A DNA stretch of 64,000 nt from Halorubrum sp. JWXQ-INN 858 (GTDB lineage Archaea > Halobacteriota > Halobacteria > Halobacteriales > Haloferacaceae): contig NZ_WUAX01000016.1 of assembly GCF_009806985.1 (NCBI RefSeq), positions 184,976 through 248,975 on the forward strand. Reading direction: 5' to 3'. Each line of letters starts with the position of its first letter. The first letter of the stretch is position 1. The position numbers and the translations under genes were made by a program. The notes under the pieces are model-generated. The model was not told the DNA's origin, made no database searches, and worked only from the letters and a program-made list of their open reading frames with translations. This document shows, in pieces, positions 16,400 to 24,928 of this stretch.

Positions 16400-16465
16400 G
16401 GTGCGGAAAGGTCGATGCGGAAAGGTCGATACGGAAAGGTCGATGCGGAAAGGTCGATACGGAAG
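16400..16465. repeat. 14-bp minisatellite, about 4.7 copies
   Basis: Units of GATRCGGAAAGGTC begin at 16400 (first base of GAT changed), 16414, 16428, 16442 and 16456 (partial). R alternates strictly G, A, G, A, so the higher-order unit is 28 bp. The array begins 44 bp after the purL stop. Confidence 0.9.
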
Positions 16466-16535
16466 ATCGCCCGAATACACGCCCTCCGAGCGCCGTCGAG
16501 GGTCGTTAGGAAGGGAAGGGTGACGAACGATACGT

Positions 16536-16553
16536 TTTTAGGTCTTCCTAAAA
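16536..16553. promoter_or_regulatory. palindromic iron-box-like operator before ABC ATPase
   Basis: TTTTAGGTCTTCCTAAAA is a perfect 7-bp inverted repeat with a 4-bp spacer, 52 bp upstream of the ATPase start. The TTAGG-N4-CCTAA core matches the type of site bound by DtxR-family metal regulators (SirR/Idr1/Idr2 in Halobacterium). The AT-rich right arm (CCTAAAATA) could double as the TATA element, so a bound regulator would block initiation. The match to the family is from memory of the consensus; binding is not shown. Confidence 0.7.
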
Positions 16554-16604
16554 TACGTCCTGTCAACGACGGGACGCCGGCCCGACCGGTGCCCGAACCC
16601 ATCG

Positions 16605-17732
16605 ATGGCTCAAACAGACACCGTCGGAACGACGCGAACGGGGGACCGAGCCGACGGATCGCCGGACCGGCGATCGGACGAGGCCGTCCTCTCGCTGGAC
16701 GGCGTCAGCAAGGAGTTCGGCCCGGAGACCGCCGTCGACGGCGTCTCCCTGTCGGTCGAGCGCGGCGAGCTGTTGACGTTCCTCGGCCCGTCCGGCTGCG
16801 GGAAGACGACGACGCTCCGGATGATCGCGGGGCTGGAGGAGCCGACCGACGGGACCATCACGCTGGCGGGCGAGCGCGTCGCCGACGGGACGGGCTTCGT
16901 TCCCCCCGAACGCCGCGACGTCGGTATCGTCTTCCAGAGCTTCGCGCTGTTCCCACACCTCACGGTGCGTGAGAACATCGCGTTCGGGCTGGCGGACGAC
17001 GACGAGGCGACCGACGCGCGGGTCGACGAGCTGCTCGAGCTCGTCGACATGCCCGAACACGGCGAGAAGAAACCCGACCAGCTGTCGGGCGGGCAGAAAC
17101 AGCGCGTCGCGCTCGCGCGCTCGCTCGCGCCGGAGCCCGACGTGTTGCTCCTCGACGAGCCGTTCTCGAACCTCGACGTGCGGCTCCGCGTCGAGATGCG
17201 CGAGGAGGTCCGGCGGATCCTGAAGGCGGCGGGCGTCACCGCGGTGTCGGTCACGCACGACCAGGAGGAGGCGCTGTCGATCTCCGACCGCGTCGCCGTG
17301 ATGAACGACGGGAAGCTCGAACAGATCGGCCGGCCGGAGGGCGTCTTCGAGCAGCCGGAGTCGAAGTTCGTCGCCTCCTTCCTCGGCCGGGCCTCCTTCC
17401 TCAAGGGTCACCTCCGGGAAGGGAAGGTCGAAACCGGCGTGGGACGGTTCAACGCCGCCGCGTTGGAGGGGTACGACACCGTCTACGACGGCACCCCCGT
17501 CGACGTGTTGGTGCGCCCGGACGACCTCCGGGCGACGCCCGCGGGCGAGGACGTCGCGGACGGGACCGTGGTCTCCCGGCAGTACGTCGGCCCCTCGTTC
17601 ATCTATCGGGTGGAACTGGAGTCCGGGGAGGCGGTTCACTGTCTCCACAATCACGTCGAGGAGTTCGAACTCGACCAGTCGGTCGGCGTCGATCTCGTCG
17701 CCGACCACCCGCTCGCGTGGTACCCCCGCTGA
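16605..17732 (+). CDS. ABC transporter ATP-binding protein, probably ferric iron type
   Basis: A 375-aa ATPase of the PotA/FbpC/UgpC group that energises import through an inner-membrane permease. Walker A is GPSGCGKTT (61-69), the Q loop FQSFALFP, the signature LSGGQKQR (160-167), Walker B LLLDEPFSNLD, and the switch H in VTHDQEEA; all are intact. The C-terminal 120 residues form a TOBE-type regulatory domain. An acidic, low-complexity 25-residue N-terminus precedes the fold. No permease or binding protein is adjacent: purL lies before and a DUF3891 protein after. The iron-box-like palindrome upstream suggests an iron or metal substrate; by sequence alone spermidine/putrescine or sugar are alternatives. 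Confidence 0.9.
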   Translation: MAQTDTVGTTRTGDRADGSPDRRSDEAVLSLDGVSKEFGPETAVDGVSLSVERGELLTFLGPSGCGKTTTLRMIAGLEEPTDGTITLAGERVADGTGFVPPERRDVGIVFQSFALFPHLTVRENIAFGLADDDEATDARVDELLELVDMPEHGEKKPDQLSGGQKQRVALARSLAPEPDVLLLDEPFSNLDVRLRVEMREEVRRILKAAGVTAVSVTHDQEEALSISDRVAVMNDGKLEQIGRPEGVFEQPESKFVASFLGRASFLKGHLREGKVETGVGRFNAAALEGYDTVYDGTPVDVLVRPDDLRATPAGEDVADGTVVSRQYVGPSFIYRVELESGEAVHCLHNHVEEFELDQSVGVDLVADHPLAWYPR

Positions 17733-17755
17733 CCGGCCTGCGAAAGCCGACCGAC

Positions 17756-17881
17756 GAGCCACGTCCGCCGACCCGCGAACCACGTCCATCTACCCGTGAG
17801 CCACGTCCATCGACCCGCGAACCACGTCCATCGACCCGTGAGCCACGTCCATCGACCCGCGAACCACGTCCGCCGACGGTG
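17756..17881. repeat. 21-bp minisatellite, 6 copies with 42-bp alternation
   Basis: Units of GARCCACGTCCATCGACCCGY start at 17756, 17777, 17798, 17819, 17840 and 17861. GAG...CGC and GAA...CGT versions alternate, giving a 42-bp higher-order period; the outer units carry CGCCGAC. It starts 24 bp after the ATPase stop and ends just before the promoter of the next gene. Confidence 0.92.
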
Positions 17882-17923
17882 TTCGCCGCCCACTTTTATG
17901 CTTCCCATCGCCCGACAAGTGGT

Positions 17924-18871
17924 ATGATACTCGCCCGGACGGACGACGGGATCCGGTTCGTCACCCAGTCGGACCACGCCGCGCTGGCGGGGCGGCTCGC
18001 GGAGCAGTGGGGCGGTGCGGGGTTCGCGCCGCCGGAGCCGACGGCCGCGGTCCGGCTCGCGGTCCACGCCCACGACGACGGCTGGTGGACACACGATCGG
18101 CGACCACGTCTCCGGGCGGACGGGTCCCCACAGGACTTCCACGAACTGCCGCCGTCCCGATGGACCCGGCTCTACCGGCGCGGGATCGACGGGGTCGCCC
18201 GGACGGACCGCTACGCGGGACTCCTCGTGTCGGTCCACGGGTCGGGGCTCCGACGGCGGCGCTACGGGCTCTCGCCGTCGTGGGGGGAAACGCCCCGCTC
18301 GTTCCGCGGGTTCGTCGAGCGCGAGGAGCGTCGGCAGCGGTCCCTGGCGACCGCGCTGCGCGCGGACCCGGACGACGACCGACTCACGCCGGCGGACGTG
18401 GCGGTATTGACCGCCCTCCACGACGACGGACGAGCGCCGGCGGACCTCGCCGCCGAGTCGCGGCTCTGGCGGAACTACCGACTGTTGAGCGCGCTCGACG
18501 CGCTCTCCCTGCGGATCTGCGCGACGGCGGGGACGGAGGACACGCTCCCCGAGCCCATCACAGTGGATCGGGTGCCGACGGAGCCGGGAAACGACGACGC
18601 GACGCTCACGGCGGCGCCGGTCGGTCCCGGAGCGTACCGGATCGATCCGTACCCGTTCCGCGACGTCCCGGTCACAGTCAACGTTCCGGCTCGGACCGTC
18701 GAGGAGACGACGTTCCCGGACGAAGAAACGTTGCTCGCGCGGTACTACGGGAGCGACGTCGCGGAGCTCGCCGTGACGCTCCGGCCCGCCGACGGCACGG
18801 ATCGCGGGCTCGAGGGGGACGCAGACGGCACGGATCGCGAGCGCGACGACGACGCGCCGACACGACGGTGA
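17924..18871 (+). CDS. DUF3891 family protein
   Basis: A 315-aa protein of the uncharacterised DUF3891 family. Features seen are an N-terminal segment with TQSDHAALAGRLAEQWG, then VHAHDDGWW near residue 47 and HGSGL near 105. The scattered His/Asp pairs (SDHA, HAHDD, HG) recall an HD-domain-like metal site, but no canonical HD motif is confirmed. The last 30 residues are an acidic TDR repeat tail. ATG 17924 is well placed 28 bp after a clear ACTTTTATGC TATA box. The iron-box ATPase gene lies upstream on the same strand but is separated by the 21-bp repeat and this promoter, so the two are not likely co-transcribed. Confidence 0.8.
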   Translation: MILARTDDGIRFVTQSDHAALAGRLAEQWGGAGFAPPEPTAAVRLAVHAHDDGWWTHDRRPRLRADGSPQDFHELPPSRWTRLYRRGIDGVARTDRYAGLLVSVHGSGLRRRRYGLSPSWGETPRSFRGFVEREERRQRSLATALRADPDDDRLTPADVAVLTALHDDGRAPADLAAESRLWRNYRLLSALDALSLRICATAGTEDTLPEPITVDRVPTEPGNDDATLTAAPVGPGAYRIDPYPFRDVPVTVNVPARTVEETTFPDEETLLARYYGSDVAELAVTLRPADGTDRGLEGDADGTDRERDDDAPTRR

Positions 18872-18963
18872 CGGAATGAGGAGGCACTCGACCGGCGGCG
18901 AGCGGACGGCTCACGAAGGCAACGACTGTCCGAGGTCGCGTCCGAGGGACGGGAGCCGCGGCG

Positions 18964-18990
18964 CCTCACCCCTTCTTTAAGAAAGTGAGG
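18964..18990. terminator. hairpin between convergent genes
   Basis: CCTCAC (18964-18969) pairs with GTGAGG (18985-18990), and TTCTT with AAGAA inside it, giving an imperfect stem around a TTTAAG turn. It lies between the convergent DUF3891 gene and the small membrane protein gene and has short T and A runs on either strand, so it may mark 3' ends of both transcripts. Confidence 0.4.
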
Positions 18991-19009
18991 GGTCAGATCG
19001 TGAGGTGCG

Positions 19010-19159
19010 TTACAGCGTGAGCAGCGTCGGGACGACGTACGCGACGACGAGCCCGACGAGGAGGACGGCGACGCCGATGCCGACCTCGCGGCCGCCGAAC
19101 TCCTGCATCGGGGACGTTACGCGGGCGTCGGGGTCCGGTTCGTGCGAGTGGTCTGCCAT
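19010..19159 (-). CDS. 49-aa single-pass membrane protein
   Basis: A small protein starting MADHSHEPDPDARVTSPMQE and ending in one membrane helix (about residues 27-48). The soluble N-terminus is hydrophilic with two His. Similar 45-60 aa tail-anchored proteins of unknown function are conserved in haloarchaea; I do not recognise a named function. The start is ATG 19159. The stop is at the convergent hairpin side of the gene. Codon third positions are GC-rich like neighbouring genes, supporting expression as protein. Confidence 0.7.
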   Translation of the reverse strand: MADHSHEPDPDARVTSPMQEFGGREVGIGVAVLLVGLVVAYVVPTLLTL

Positions 19160-19293
19160 ACGACGGCGTCGGGGCGCGGGATACAAAAACGCACCTGAAC
19201 GCGGCGGCCGCGAACGCGTGCTCCGTCGGACGCGTCACGGGGGCGTCCGTGGCGGGCACGGAGCGCGGGGCGCGGGGTGCGGGGCGCGGCGCG

Positions 19294-19839
19294 TTACTCC
19301 TCGCGGTCGGCGAGCAGCTCGGACGCCGTGAGCAGCGACTCCAGCTCGATGTCGTGCTCCGCGAGGAGCTCGCGTGCGCCCTCCTCACGGTCGACGACGA
19401 CGAGGACGCGGTCGACGACCGCGCCAGCCTCCCGCAGCGCCTCGACCGCGTCGACGGCGGACTGACCCGTCGTCGCGATGTCCTCGAGGACGATTACCTC
19501 CTCGCCCTCGTCGAGCCGGCCCTCGATTCGGTTCCCGGTGCCGTACTCCTTCGCCTGCTTGCGCGCGATGACGTAGGGGCGACCCAGCTTCTCCGCGGTC
19601 ACCGCGACCAGCGGGACGGCACCCAGGGCGACGCCCGCGAGCGTCGCGTCCGTGTCCGCGAGCCGGTCCGCGAACGCCGCGGCGATCAGTCCCAGGCAGT
19701 CGGGGTCCGTCTCGAAGAGGTACTTGTCGACGTAGTAGTCGCTCGTCCCGCCGTGAGACAGCTCGAACTCGCCGAACCGTACCGCGTCGGCCGCGCGCAG
19801 CGCGGCGATAAGCTCCGTGGGGGTCTCGCTCTCGCTCAT
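19294..19839 (-). CDS. pyrE: orotate phosphoribosyltransferase
   Basis: A 181-aa type I phosphoribosyltransferase that joins orotate to PRPP to make OMP in pyrimidine synthesis. The PRPP loop is [18 protein letters not shown] (about residues 118-135), the flexible catalytic loop has [14 protein letters not shown], and the orotate-contacting [14 protein letters not shown] sits near residue 33. Length is typical of the archaeal enzyme. ATG 19839 lies 28 bp from an excellent CGTTTATAATCG box; the in-frame ATG three codons earlier (19848) is disfavoured by this spacing. It stands alone; no other pyr genes are near. Confidence 0.94.
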   Translation of the reverse strand: MSESETPTELIAALRAADAVRFGEFELSHGGTSDYYVDKYLFETDPDCLGLIAAAFADRLADTDATLAGVALGAVPLVAVTAEKLGRPYVIARKQAKEYGTGNRIEGRLDEGEEVIVLEDIATTGQSAVDAVEALREAGAVVDRVLVVVDREEGARELLAEHDIELESLLTASELLADREE

Positions 19840-19892
19840 ATCGAACACGGGCGGGGGAGCGATTATAAACGGGTCGAAACGGCGGCCGTCGA

Positions 19893-21170
19893 TCAGGCGG
19901 GACCGTCGGACCGGCTCGACTCGTTGCCGTCGGTCGTGCCGTCGTGGGCGGGCTCCGCGTCAGCGGCGGGCTCCACGTCGCCGCCGGCGACGTGGTCGGC
20001 GGCGTCGTTGTCGACGTCGGCCTCGTTGTCGGCACCGCCGTCGACACCGTTTCGGTCGAGGTCGAGGACGTCGCCGTCGGCGGCCCCCGCCGACGTCCCC
20101 GGAACCTCCGGCGGGACGTAGGTGTAGACGAACTCGCCGGAAACGGCGTGGTACGCGCCGGTCGACGGGTCCTCGATGACGCCGGCGTCGTGGTCGATCG
20201 CGAAGTCGACGAGGTCCTTGAGGCTCTCCGCGGCGGCCTCTGGACGCTCGTGGACCGACTCGGGGAGCCGGATCCGCGTGATCCACTCGTCGAACTCCGC
20301 GCGGTCGTCGCGGTAGTCGAGGTACGCCCGCTCGGCGTCCGTGAGCCCGACTCGCCCCTCTCGGCGCGCGTACGCCAGCCCGCCGGTCCCGGCGAGCCCG
20401 ACGAGGAGGAGCAGCGGGCCGCCGACGGTTCGAAGCGGCCCGTACGTCCGCTCGACGACGACCGTCTCCGTCTGGTCGGCGCTCTCCGAGACCGGGCCGG
20501 GGTCGTCGACGGAGTAGGTGTCGCCGGCGTGGTCGATCCCCAGGTCGAACGACTCCGTGTGCGTCACCGCCTCGCCGTTGAAGCTTCCGTCGACCTCGAT
20601 CCGGGTGCGAACGACCGTCTCGGTCCCGCCAGGCGACGCCCCGAGCTCGTCTTCGATCGCCGACACCTCCTCGTCGATCGCCGTGCTGTTCAGGACGAAC
20701 GAGACCGTGGCCGCGTCGTCCGCGGCGAGGTCCGCGGCGGACCCCGAAACGAGCGGCTCCTCGCGCTCCCAGTAGACGGTCTCGTCGTCCGCGTCGCGAG
20801 TGATCAACACCGCCTCGGTGTCGACGGAGACGTCCTCGGCGCTCGCCGCGTCGTAGGTCGTCTCGACGGCGACGTCGAGCTCCGGGGCGACCCGCGTGAA
20901 GTACGTGTCGCGGTCCGTGAGCTCGTCCCCGACGGCGAACACCGGGTTCGGCTCCGTCACCGTCGCCGAGTGGACGTACTCGGAGTCGATCGACCACGAG
21001 GAGACGACCTGCGTCTCCGTCTCGGTTCCCGGGTCGACGTGCGTCCCGTACACGACGCCGGCGCCCAGCAGGGCACAGACGACGCAGACGACGAGGAGTA
21101 GGGAGAACTGTGCGCTCAACATCGCCCGGATGCGAAGCCGCGAGTCGTTCGGGTCTGTCTCGGTAGTCAT
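19893..21170 (-). CDS. DUF5305 family surface protein
   Basis: A 425-aa membrane protein of the haloarchaeal DUF5305 family. A membrane helix near residues 20-41 is followed by a beta-rich extracellular region (about 45-245, with [11 protein letters not shown] and SYNxT-like NST sites), then a second helix (about 248-268), a soluble charged domain ([24 protein letters not shown]) and an acidic disordered tail. The ATG at 21170 is only 5 nt after the stop of the signal peptidase gene, so the two are co-transcribed; this pairing recurs in haloarchaea. The role is unknown; with a dedicated peptidase and DUF1102 proteins nearby it is likely in surface-protein export or assembly. Confidence 0.82.
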   Translation of the reverse strand: MTTETDPNDSRLRIRAMLSAQFSLLLVVCVVCALLGAGVVYGTHVDPGTETETQVVSSWSIDSEYVHSATVTEPNPVFAVGDELTDRDTYFTRVAPELDVAVETTYDAASAEDVSVDTEAVLITRDADDETVYWEREEPLVSGSAADLAADDAATVSFVLNSTAIDEEVSAIEDELGASPGGTETVVRTRIEVDGSFNGEAVTHTESFDLGIDHAGDTYSVDDPGPVSESADQTETVVVERTYGPLRTVGGPLLLLVGLAGTGGLAYARREGRVGLTDAERAYLDYRDDRAEFDEWITRIRLPESVHERPEAAAESLKDLVDFAIDHDAGVIEDPSTGAYHAVSGEFVYTYVPPEVPGTSAGAADGDVLDLDRNGVDGGADNEADVDNDAADHVAGGDVEPAADAEPAHDGTTDGNESSRSDGPA

Positions 21171-21175
21171 TGGAG

Positions 21176-22339
21176 TCACCTGTAGAGCCGCCGGAGGAGC
21201 CGCCACGAACCGGAGGACCGGTCGCGGGACGGGCGGGTTCGGATCCGCGTCGGCTCGCCGCGGATCAGGAGGAGTCCGAGCGCGAGCAGCCCGCCGCCGA
21301 GCAGGCCGTTGATCGCGACCAAGGGGGCCCACGGGTGGACCGCGTACAGGTCGTCCATCACCGACGCGGGCAGCACCGCGAGGTATCGGTGCTCGTCGAC
21401 GAGCAGCCGGTAGTACCCCGTCTCGTCGGGCGCTTCGAGCGTCACGCTCACCGTCGCCTCGTCACGACCCCCGACGGAGACGCGATCGGGATCGACCGAC
21501 ACCCCGCGGCTCGCGGGCGTCACGTACGCCCGGACCGGGACGACCCCGGCGTTCGGCACGACGTACTCGACCTCCTCGCTCGTCCCGCGCTCGATGACCG
21601 TGGGGTTGTCCGACTGGAAGTCAGCGCTCACGACGCCGTACTCGTGGGTCCCCGCGGGGACGACCATCGCCGCGGTCGCGGTCGCCATCAACAGGACCGC
21701 GAGGACGACGAGGATCACCGTCGTCGAGGTGCCGTCGTCACGCGAGGTGTCGCGGTCCGTGTCCGTCCGGCCCGGCGAGGAGAGGAACCAATCGGCAGCG
21801 TACGCGACGACCGACAGCCCGAAGAGGAGGTACGCGAGCCCCTGAGAGCCCTGTAGCGAGCGGATCCCGAACGTCGTCGCCAACCACGTCTGCGCGGTGT
21901 CGATCGCCGACTGGAACGCCATCGCGCCCGTCCCGAGGTGGGGGATCACGATCACTTTCCCGCCGACGGTGCCCGCCACCGCGACGACGTCCGCGTCCTG
22001 TACGATCGGCTCGCCGCCGTCCTGGTCGGTGAACGGGTTGTTGTCGCCCTGGGTCACGTACCCCCGTTCGGTCTCCTCGACGATGCGGTGGGTAGTGAGG
22101 CCGCCGCCCTCGATCTCCTGGGCGTCGAACGTGACGACGTCGCCGGTCCCGACCGCCCCCGCGAGCGGCGCGGGGATCGCGACGAACCCGTCGCCGGGAG
22201 AGAGCGTCGGCTGCATGCTCCCCGTCTCGACGAAGCTCAAAAGCACCGGCTGGCCGAGGTAGTGGCCGACGACGAGCGAGACGACCAGCACCACCAGCAG
22301 CCCCTGTACCGTCACGGAGAGGAGTCGTCGTGGGGACAT
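21176..22339 (-). CDS. signal peptidase I with C-terminal extracellular domain
   Basis: A 387-aa S26 peptidase, long compared with the usual 180-250. The catalytic core is at the N-terminus: a membrane helix, the nucleophile S41 in ETGSMQPTL, and H84 in LTTHRIVEE. The use of His in place of the bacterial Lys marks the archaeal/ER Sec11 type, also used by SipW. GDNNPFTDQDG is the conserved core loop. The extension adds two further helices (about 165-185 and 205-225), a roughly 100-residue Ig-like beta domain (VEYVVPNAGVVPVRAYV..., YYRLLVDEHRYL) and a last helix. It has its own CTTATTACG box about 55 bp upstream. The added domain may bind a dedicated substrate such as the DUF1102 proteins nearby. 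Confidence 0.88.
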   Translation of the reverse strand: MSPRRLLSVTVQGLLVVLVVSLVVGHYLGQPVLLSFVETGSMQPTLSPGDGFVAIPAPLAGAVGTGDVVTFDAQEIEGGGLTTHRIVEETERGYVTQGDNNPFTDQDGGEPIVQDADVVAVAGTVGGKVIVIPHLGTGAMAFQSAIDTAQTWLATTFGIRSLQGSQGLAYLLFGLSVVAYAADWFLSSPGRTDTDRDTSRDDGTSTTVILVVLAVLLMATATAAMVVPAGTHEYGVVSADFQSDNPTVIERGTSEEVEYVVPNAGVVPVRAYVTPASRGVSVDPDRVSVGGRDEATVSVTLEAPDETGYYRLLVDEHRYLAVLPASVMDDLYAVHPWAPLVAINGLLGGGLLALGLLLIRGEPTRIRTRPSRDRSSGSWRLLRRLYR

Positions 22340-22409
22340 GGTTAGCTGAGCGGCCGGCCGGCCGTCGGGACGACGATACAGCGGGGGCGTAATAAGTTCG
22401 GCGTTCGTG

Positions 22410-23258
22410 TCACTCGTCGAACACCCCCGCGACGAGGACGACGTACGGGCCGATGAACGCGAGACAGAAGCCGAGCAGGTGGACGTAGAGGTTGACGACG
22501 CTCCCGTCCACGGTCGGCTCCGCGGGGAACCCGATCACGGGGTACGCGACGAGCAGGACCACGCCGACGGCGAAGAGGTCCCCGTGCCCCGCCCGATCGC
22601 GGATCTCGCGGAACCACTGGCGAATGGAGGGGCCGCCGCCGGCCGAGGTGAGCGCGTACGTCGCGCCGAGGAGCACGCCCGCCACCGCCACGGAGAGCCC
22701 CGCCACGCCGAACCCGGTCAGCGACGTCGGCAGCGCCAGGAAGCCGATCCAGCCGACGAGCACGAAGAAGACGGCCGGGAGCGCTCGCGTCGGCGCGCTC
22801 GCTGAGAAGTGTTCCCGGGCGTACACCGCGAGCAGCAGCGGGAGCAGGCCGACCAGCGCCATGTTCACCCCCGAGAAGCCGAACCCGACCGCGTGCCGCG
22901 GCACGGCAAGGTTCAACGCCGACAGGACGGGGGGGAAGCCGAGACAGAACGTCGCCAGCGAGGCGAGGAAGAACCGCCGGTGCCGGCCCGCGACCGCGAG
23001 CGCGTAGCCGACCCCGGCCAACAGGGAGTAGCCGGCGAGGTTCGCCAGGAAGTGTTCGGCGCTCAGGTGGACGTAGTGCGCGGTGAACGCGGTCGTCAGG
23101 GTCGGGGCCGAGTACTCGAAGGCGAGCGACCGGCGGGTCGGCTCAGGAAGGAGGAACACGGCGACGAGGGCGATCGACGGGGCCGCGAGCACGACCGCGT
23201 CGAGCGGACGCGCGCCGGCGAGGAGGTCCTCGCGGAGCGTTGAGCGGGTCACGGCCAC
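22410..23258 (-). CDS. rhomboid family intramembrane serine protease
   Basis: A 282-aa protein with seven or more membrane helices. Rhomboid hallmarks: H-rich HYVHLSAEHFLANLAG with N73, the nucleophile S129 in GFGFSGVNM (GxSG), and H260 in LYVHLLGF of the last helices, giving a complete Ser-His dyad. Such proteases cut membrane proteins within the bilayer; in Haloferax a rhomboid affects glycosylation and surface proteins. The start ATG (23258) lies inside the end of the preceding DUF1102/PGF gene (10-nt overlap), so the two are translationally coupled. That neighbour, with its single C-terminal membrane helix, is an attractive candidate substrate, though this is inference. Confidence 0.85.
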   Translation of the reverse strand: MAVTRSTLREDLLAGARPLDAVVLAAPSIALVAVFLLPEPTRRSLAFEYSAPTLTTAFTAHYVHLSAEHFLANLAGYSLLAGVGYALAVAGRHRRFFLASLATFCLGFPPVLSALNLAVPRHAVGFGFSGVNMALVGLLPLLLAVYAREHFSASAPTRALPAVFFVLVGWIGFLALPTSLTGFGVAGLSVAVAGVLLGATYALTSAGGGPSIRQWFREIRDRAGHGDLFAVGVVLLVAYPVIGFPAEPTVDGSVVNLYVHLLGFCLAFIGPYVVLVAGVFDE

Positions 23259-24886
23259 GGGGCGCGTCGGGCGAGCGCGATCGACGCCACGACCACGAGC
23301 AGCAGCGCGAGGAGGCCGCCCAGCTCCGCGAGGCCGAACCCGCCCGGCTCCGCCACCGGATCGGCCGGGAGCGCCGCCTCGTCGGTCGCGCCGTCCTCCA
23401 CCGCGCCTCCATCGCCGTCGCCCCCGTCGGCACCGCCGTCACCGATCGAGGCGGCAGCGTCGTCCGTGCCGTCGTCCGCACCGTCGTCGCCGTCGACCGC
23501 GGAGTCGGCGGCCGGGTCCAGAACCGTCACCGTCCCGGCCGGCGTCCCGTCGACGGCGACCGTGTACTCGCCGGGCGCGTCGAACGTGACCGGGACCGAC
23601 GCCTCCGTCGACGCCCCGGGCGCGAGCGACGCCTCGCCCGTACCGATCGCGTCGCCGTCGGCGGTGGCGGTCACCGTCCCGTTCCCGGCCGCCCCGCCGA
23701 CGTTCTCGACGGTGGCGTGGACGGTCGCCTCCGCCCCCGCGTCGACTTCGTCGTCCGCGGTCGACGCCGCGGTCACGTCGAAGGCGGGACCGTGGACCGC
23801 GACCGCGAAGACGGAGAGGTCCTCGGTGGTCGCCTCGAAGTGGACGCGGTCGTCCGGGAGCCCGCGCGCCGCCGCGTCCGCGGGGGCGACGACGCTGGCG
23901 TCCAGTTCCTCCCACCCGCCGTCGTCGGTCGCCCGCAGGAGCGTCACGGCGTCGGGGTCGATGCCCCGATCGGCGAGGTACCGCGCGTCGGCGCTGAACC
24001 CGACGGTGAGCCCGTCGACGCCGTCAGGGTCGAAGTCGTACGCGAGCGCCATGTAGGCGGCGGCGACCGCGCCGGGAGGAGCATCGACCGACCCGGCCCG
24101 GTCGAACGGGTCCGGGCTGCCGGCCGCATCGAGCGCGAACGCCCCGCCCGGTGCGCCGGTCACCGTCATCCGATCGAGCGTGAGGTTCGCTCCCTCGAGG
24201 TGCATCCCGCCGGCGTCGAAGGGGACCGACTCGCCGGAGGTGACGTCCCGCGCCGTGAACCGCCGCTCGTCGACGGCGGGGGCAGTCACGGTCGTGCTCG
24301 CGCCGCCGCTCCCGGCCGAAGACGCGCTCGACGTGTCCGGTTCGTCCTCGTCGGGGATCGGTGGCGTCGCGAGGTGGATCCCGAAGTCGTCCTCGTGGAC
24401 GGTTCCCGACACGGATCCGGAGTCCGTCGTGTCGACCGCGATCCCGACGGTCACGGACCGTTCCGGCAGGACAGTCACGCTGTCGTCGCGCCCCTCCACC
24501 GGCTCGCCGTCGACGGTGAACGTGAGGTGGTCGACGTCGTGGTCGATCCAGAGATCCATCGCGTCGCCCTCCACGAACCCCTCGTCGGCGGTCGTCCCGG
24601 TATACGTGACCGTGAACAGCCCGTCGAAGCGCGTGACGGCGTTCGTGTTGACGCCGACTCGCTCGCCGTCCAGGTTCGGGTTCGTCGCGGAGATGTCGAC
24701 GACGATCTCGTCGTCGTCGTTCAGGTACGCGTAGTCGGTGCCCGCCGCCGGCTGGACGACCACGCGGTCGTCGGCGAGGGTGTCCGCCGGCCCGTCGACG
24801 ACGGAGGCGGCCGTGGCGAGAGCGAGGGAGCCGGCGAGAACGAGGACGACCGCGAGAAGGATCGTCCGGCGGGTGTGTGAGGTCAT
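23249..24886 (-). CDS. secreted DUF1102 / PGF-pre-PGF surface protein
   Basis: A 545-aa exported protein. It starts with a Sec-type signal peptide (residues about 8-30, ending ATAASVVDG). The N-terminal domain (about 30-185) resembles DUF1102, a Ca/beta-rich family related to TasA-like fibre subunits. A central region (about 215-400) matches the PGF-pre-PGF type (DPDAVTLLRATDDGGWEEL... HFEATTEDLSVFAVAV). A CARDB-like beta domain (about 405-490) and an acidic linker follow, and the end is EPGGFG-helix-RR, similar to the PGF-CTERM signal cut by archaeosortase, then lipid anchored. ATG 24886 is chosen over an upstream in-frame ATG because the signal peptide begins here. It overlaps the rhomboid gene by 10 nt. 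Confidence 0.82.
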   Translation of the reverse strand: MTSHTRRTILLAVVLVLAGSLALATAASVVDGPADTLADDRVVVQPAAGTDYAYLNDDDEIVVDISATNPNLDGERVGVNTNAVTRFDGLFTVTYTGTTADEGFVEGDAMDLWIDHDVDHLTFTVDGEPVEGRDDSVTVLPERSVTVGIAVDTTDSGSVSGTVHEDDFGIHLATPPIPDEDEPDTSSASSAGSGGASTTVTAPAVDERRFTARDVTSGESVPFDAGGMHLEGANLTLDRMTVTGAPGGAFALDAAGSPDPFDRAGSVDAPPGAVAAAYMALAYDFDPDGVDGLTVGFSADARYLADRGIDPDAVTLLRATDDGGWEELDASVVAPADAAARGLPDDRVHFEATTEDLSVFAVAVHGPAFDVTAASTADDEVDAGAEATVHATVENVGGAAGNGTVTATADGDAIGTGEASLAPGASTEASVPVTFDAPGEYTVAVDGTPAGTVTVLDPAADSAVDGDDGADDGTDDAAASIGDGGADGGDGDGGAVEDGATDEAALPADPVAEPGGFGLAELGGLLALLLVVVASIALARRAPWP

Positions 24887-24912
24887 GGATCGGGCGCTGT
24901 GTGCAGGTCGGT

Positions 24913-24928
24913 TATCGCGTACGCGATA
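24913..24928. promoter_or_regulatory. 16-bp perfect palindrome in surface-operon promoter
   Basis: TATCGCGTACGCGATA is self-complementary over all 16 bases. It lies between a TATA-like CATAACTATGCC (24934-24946 read on minus) and the start codon of the DUF1102/PGF gene, covering the expected transcription start. The placement is that of an operator for a repressor; no regulator is identified, though the DUF7344 wHTH gene is 380 bp away. Confidence 0.5.

Noticed and set aside
17651..18421. Minus-strand frame with repeated GRWTWxxG motifs over the 21-bp array
   Set aside because: The repeats arise only because the minisatellite length is divisible by three; no start, promoter or family support a real protein.
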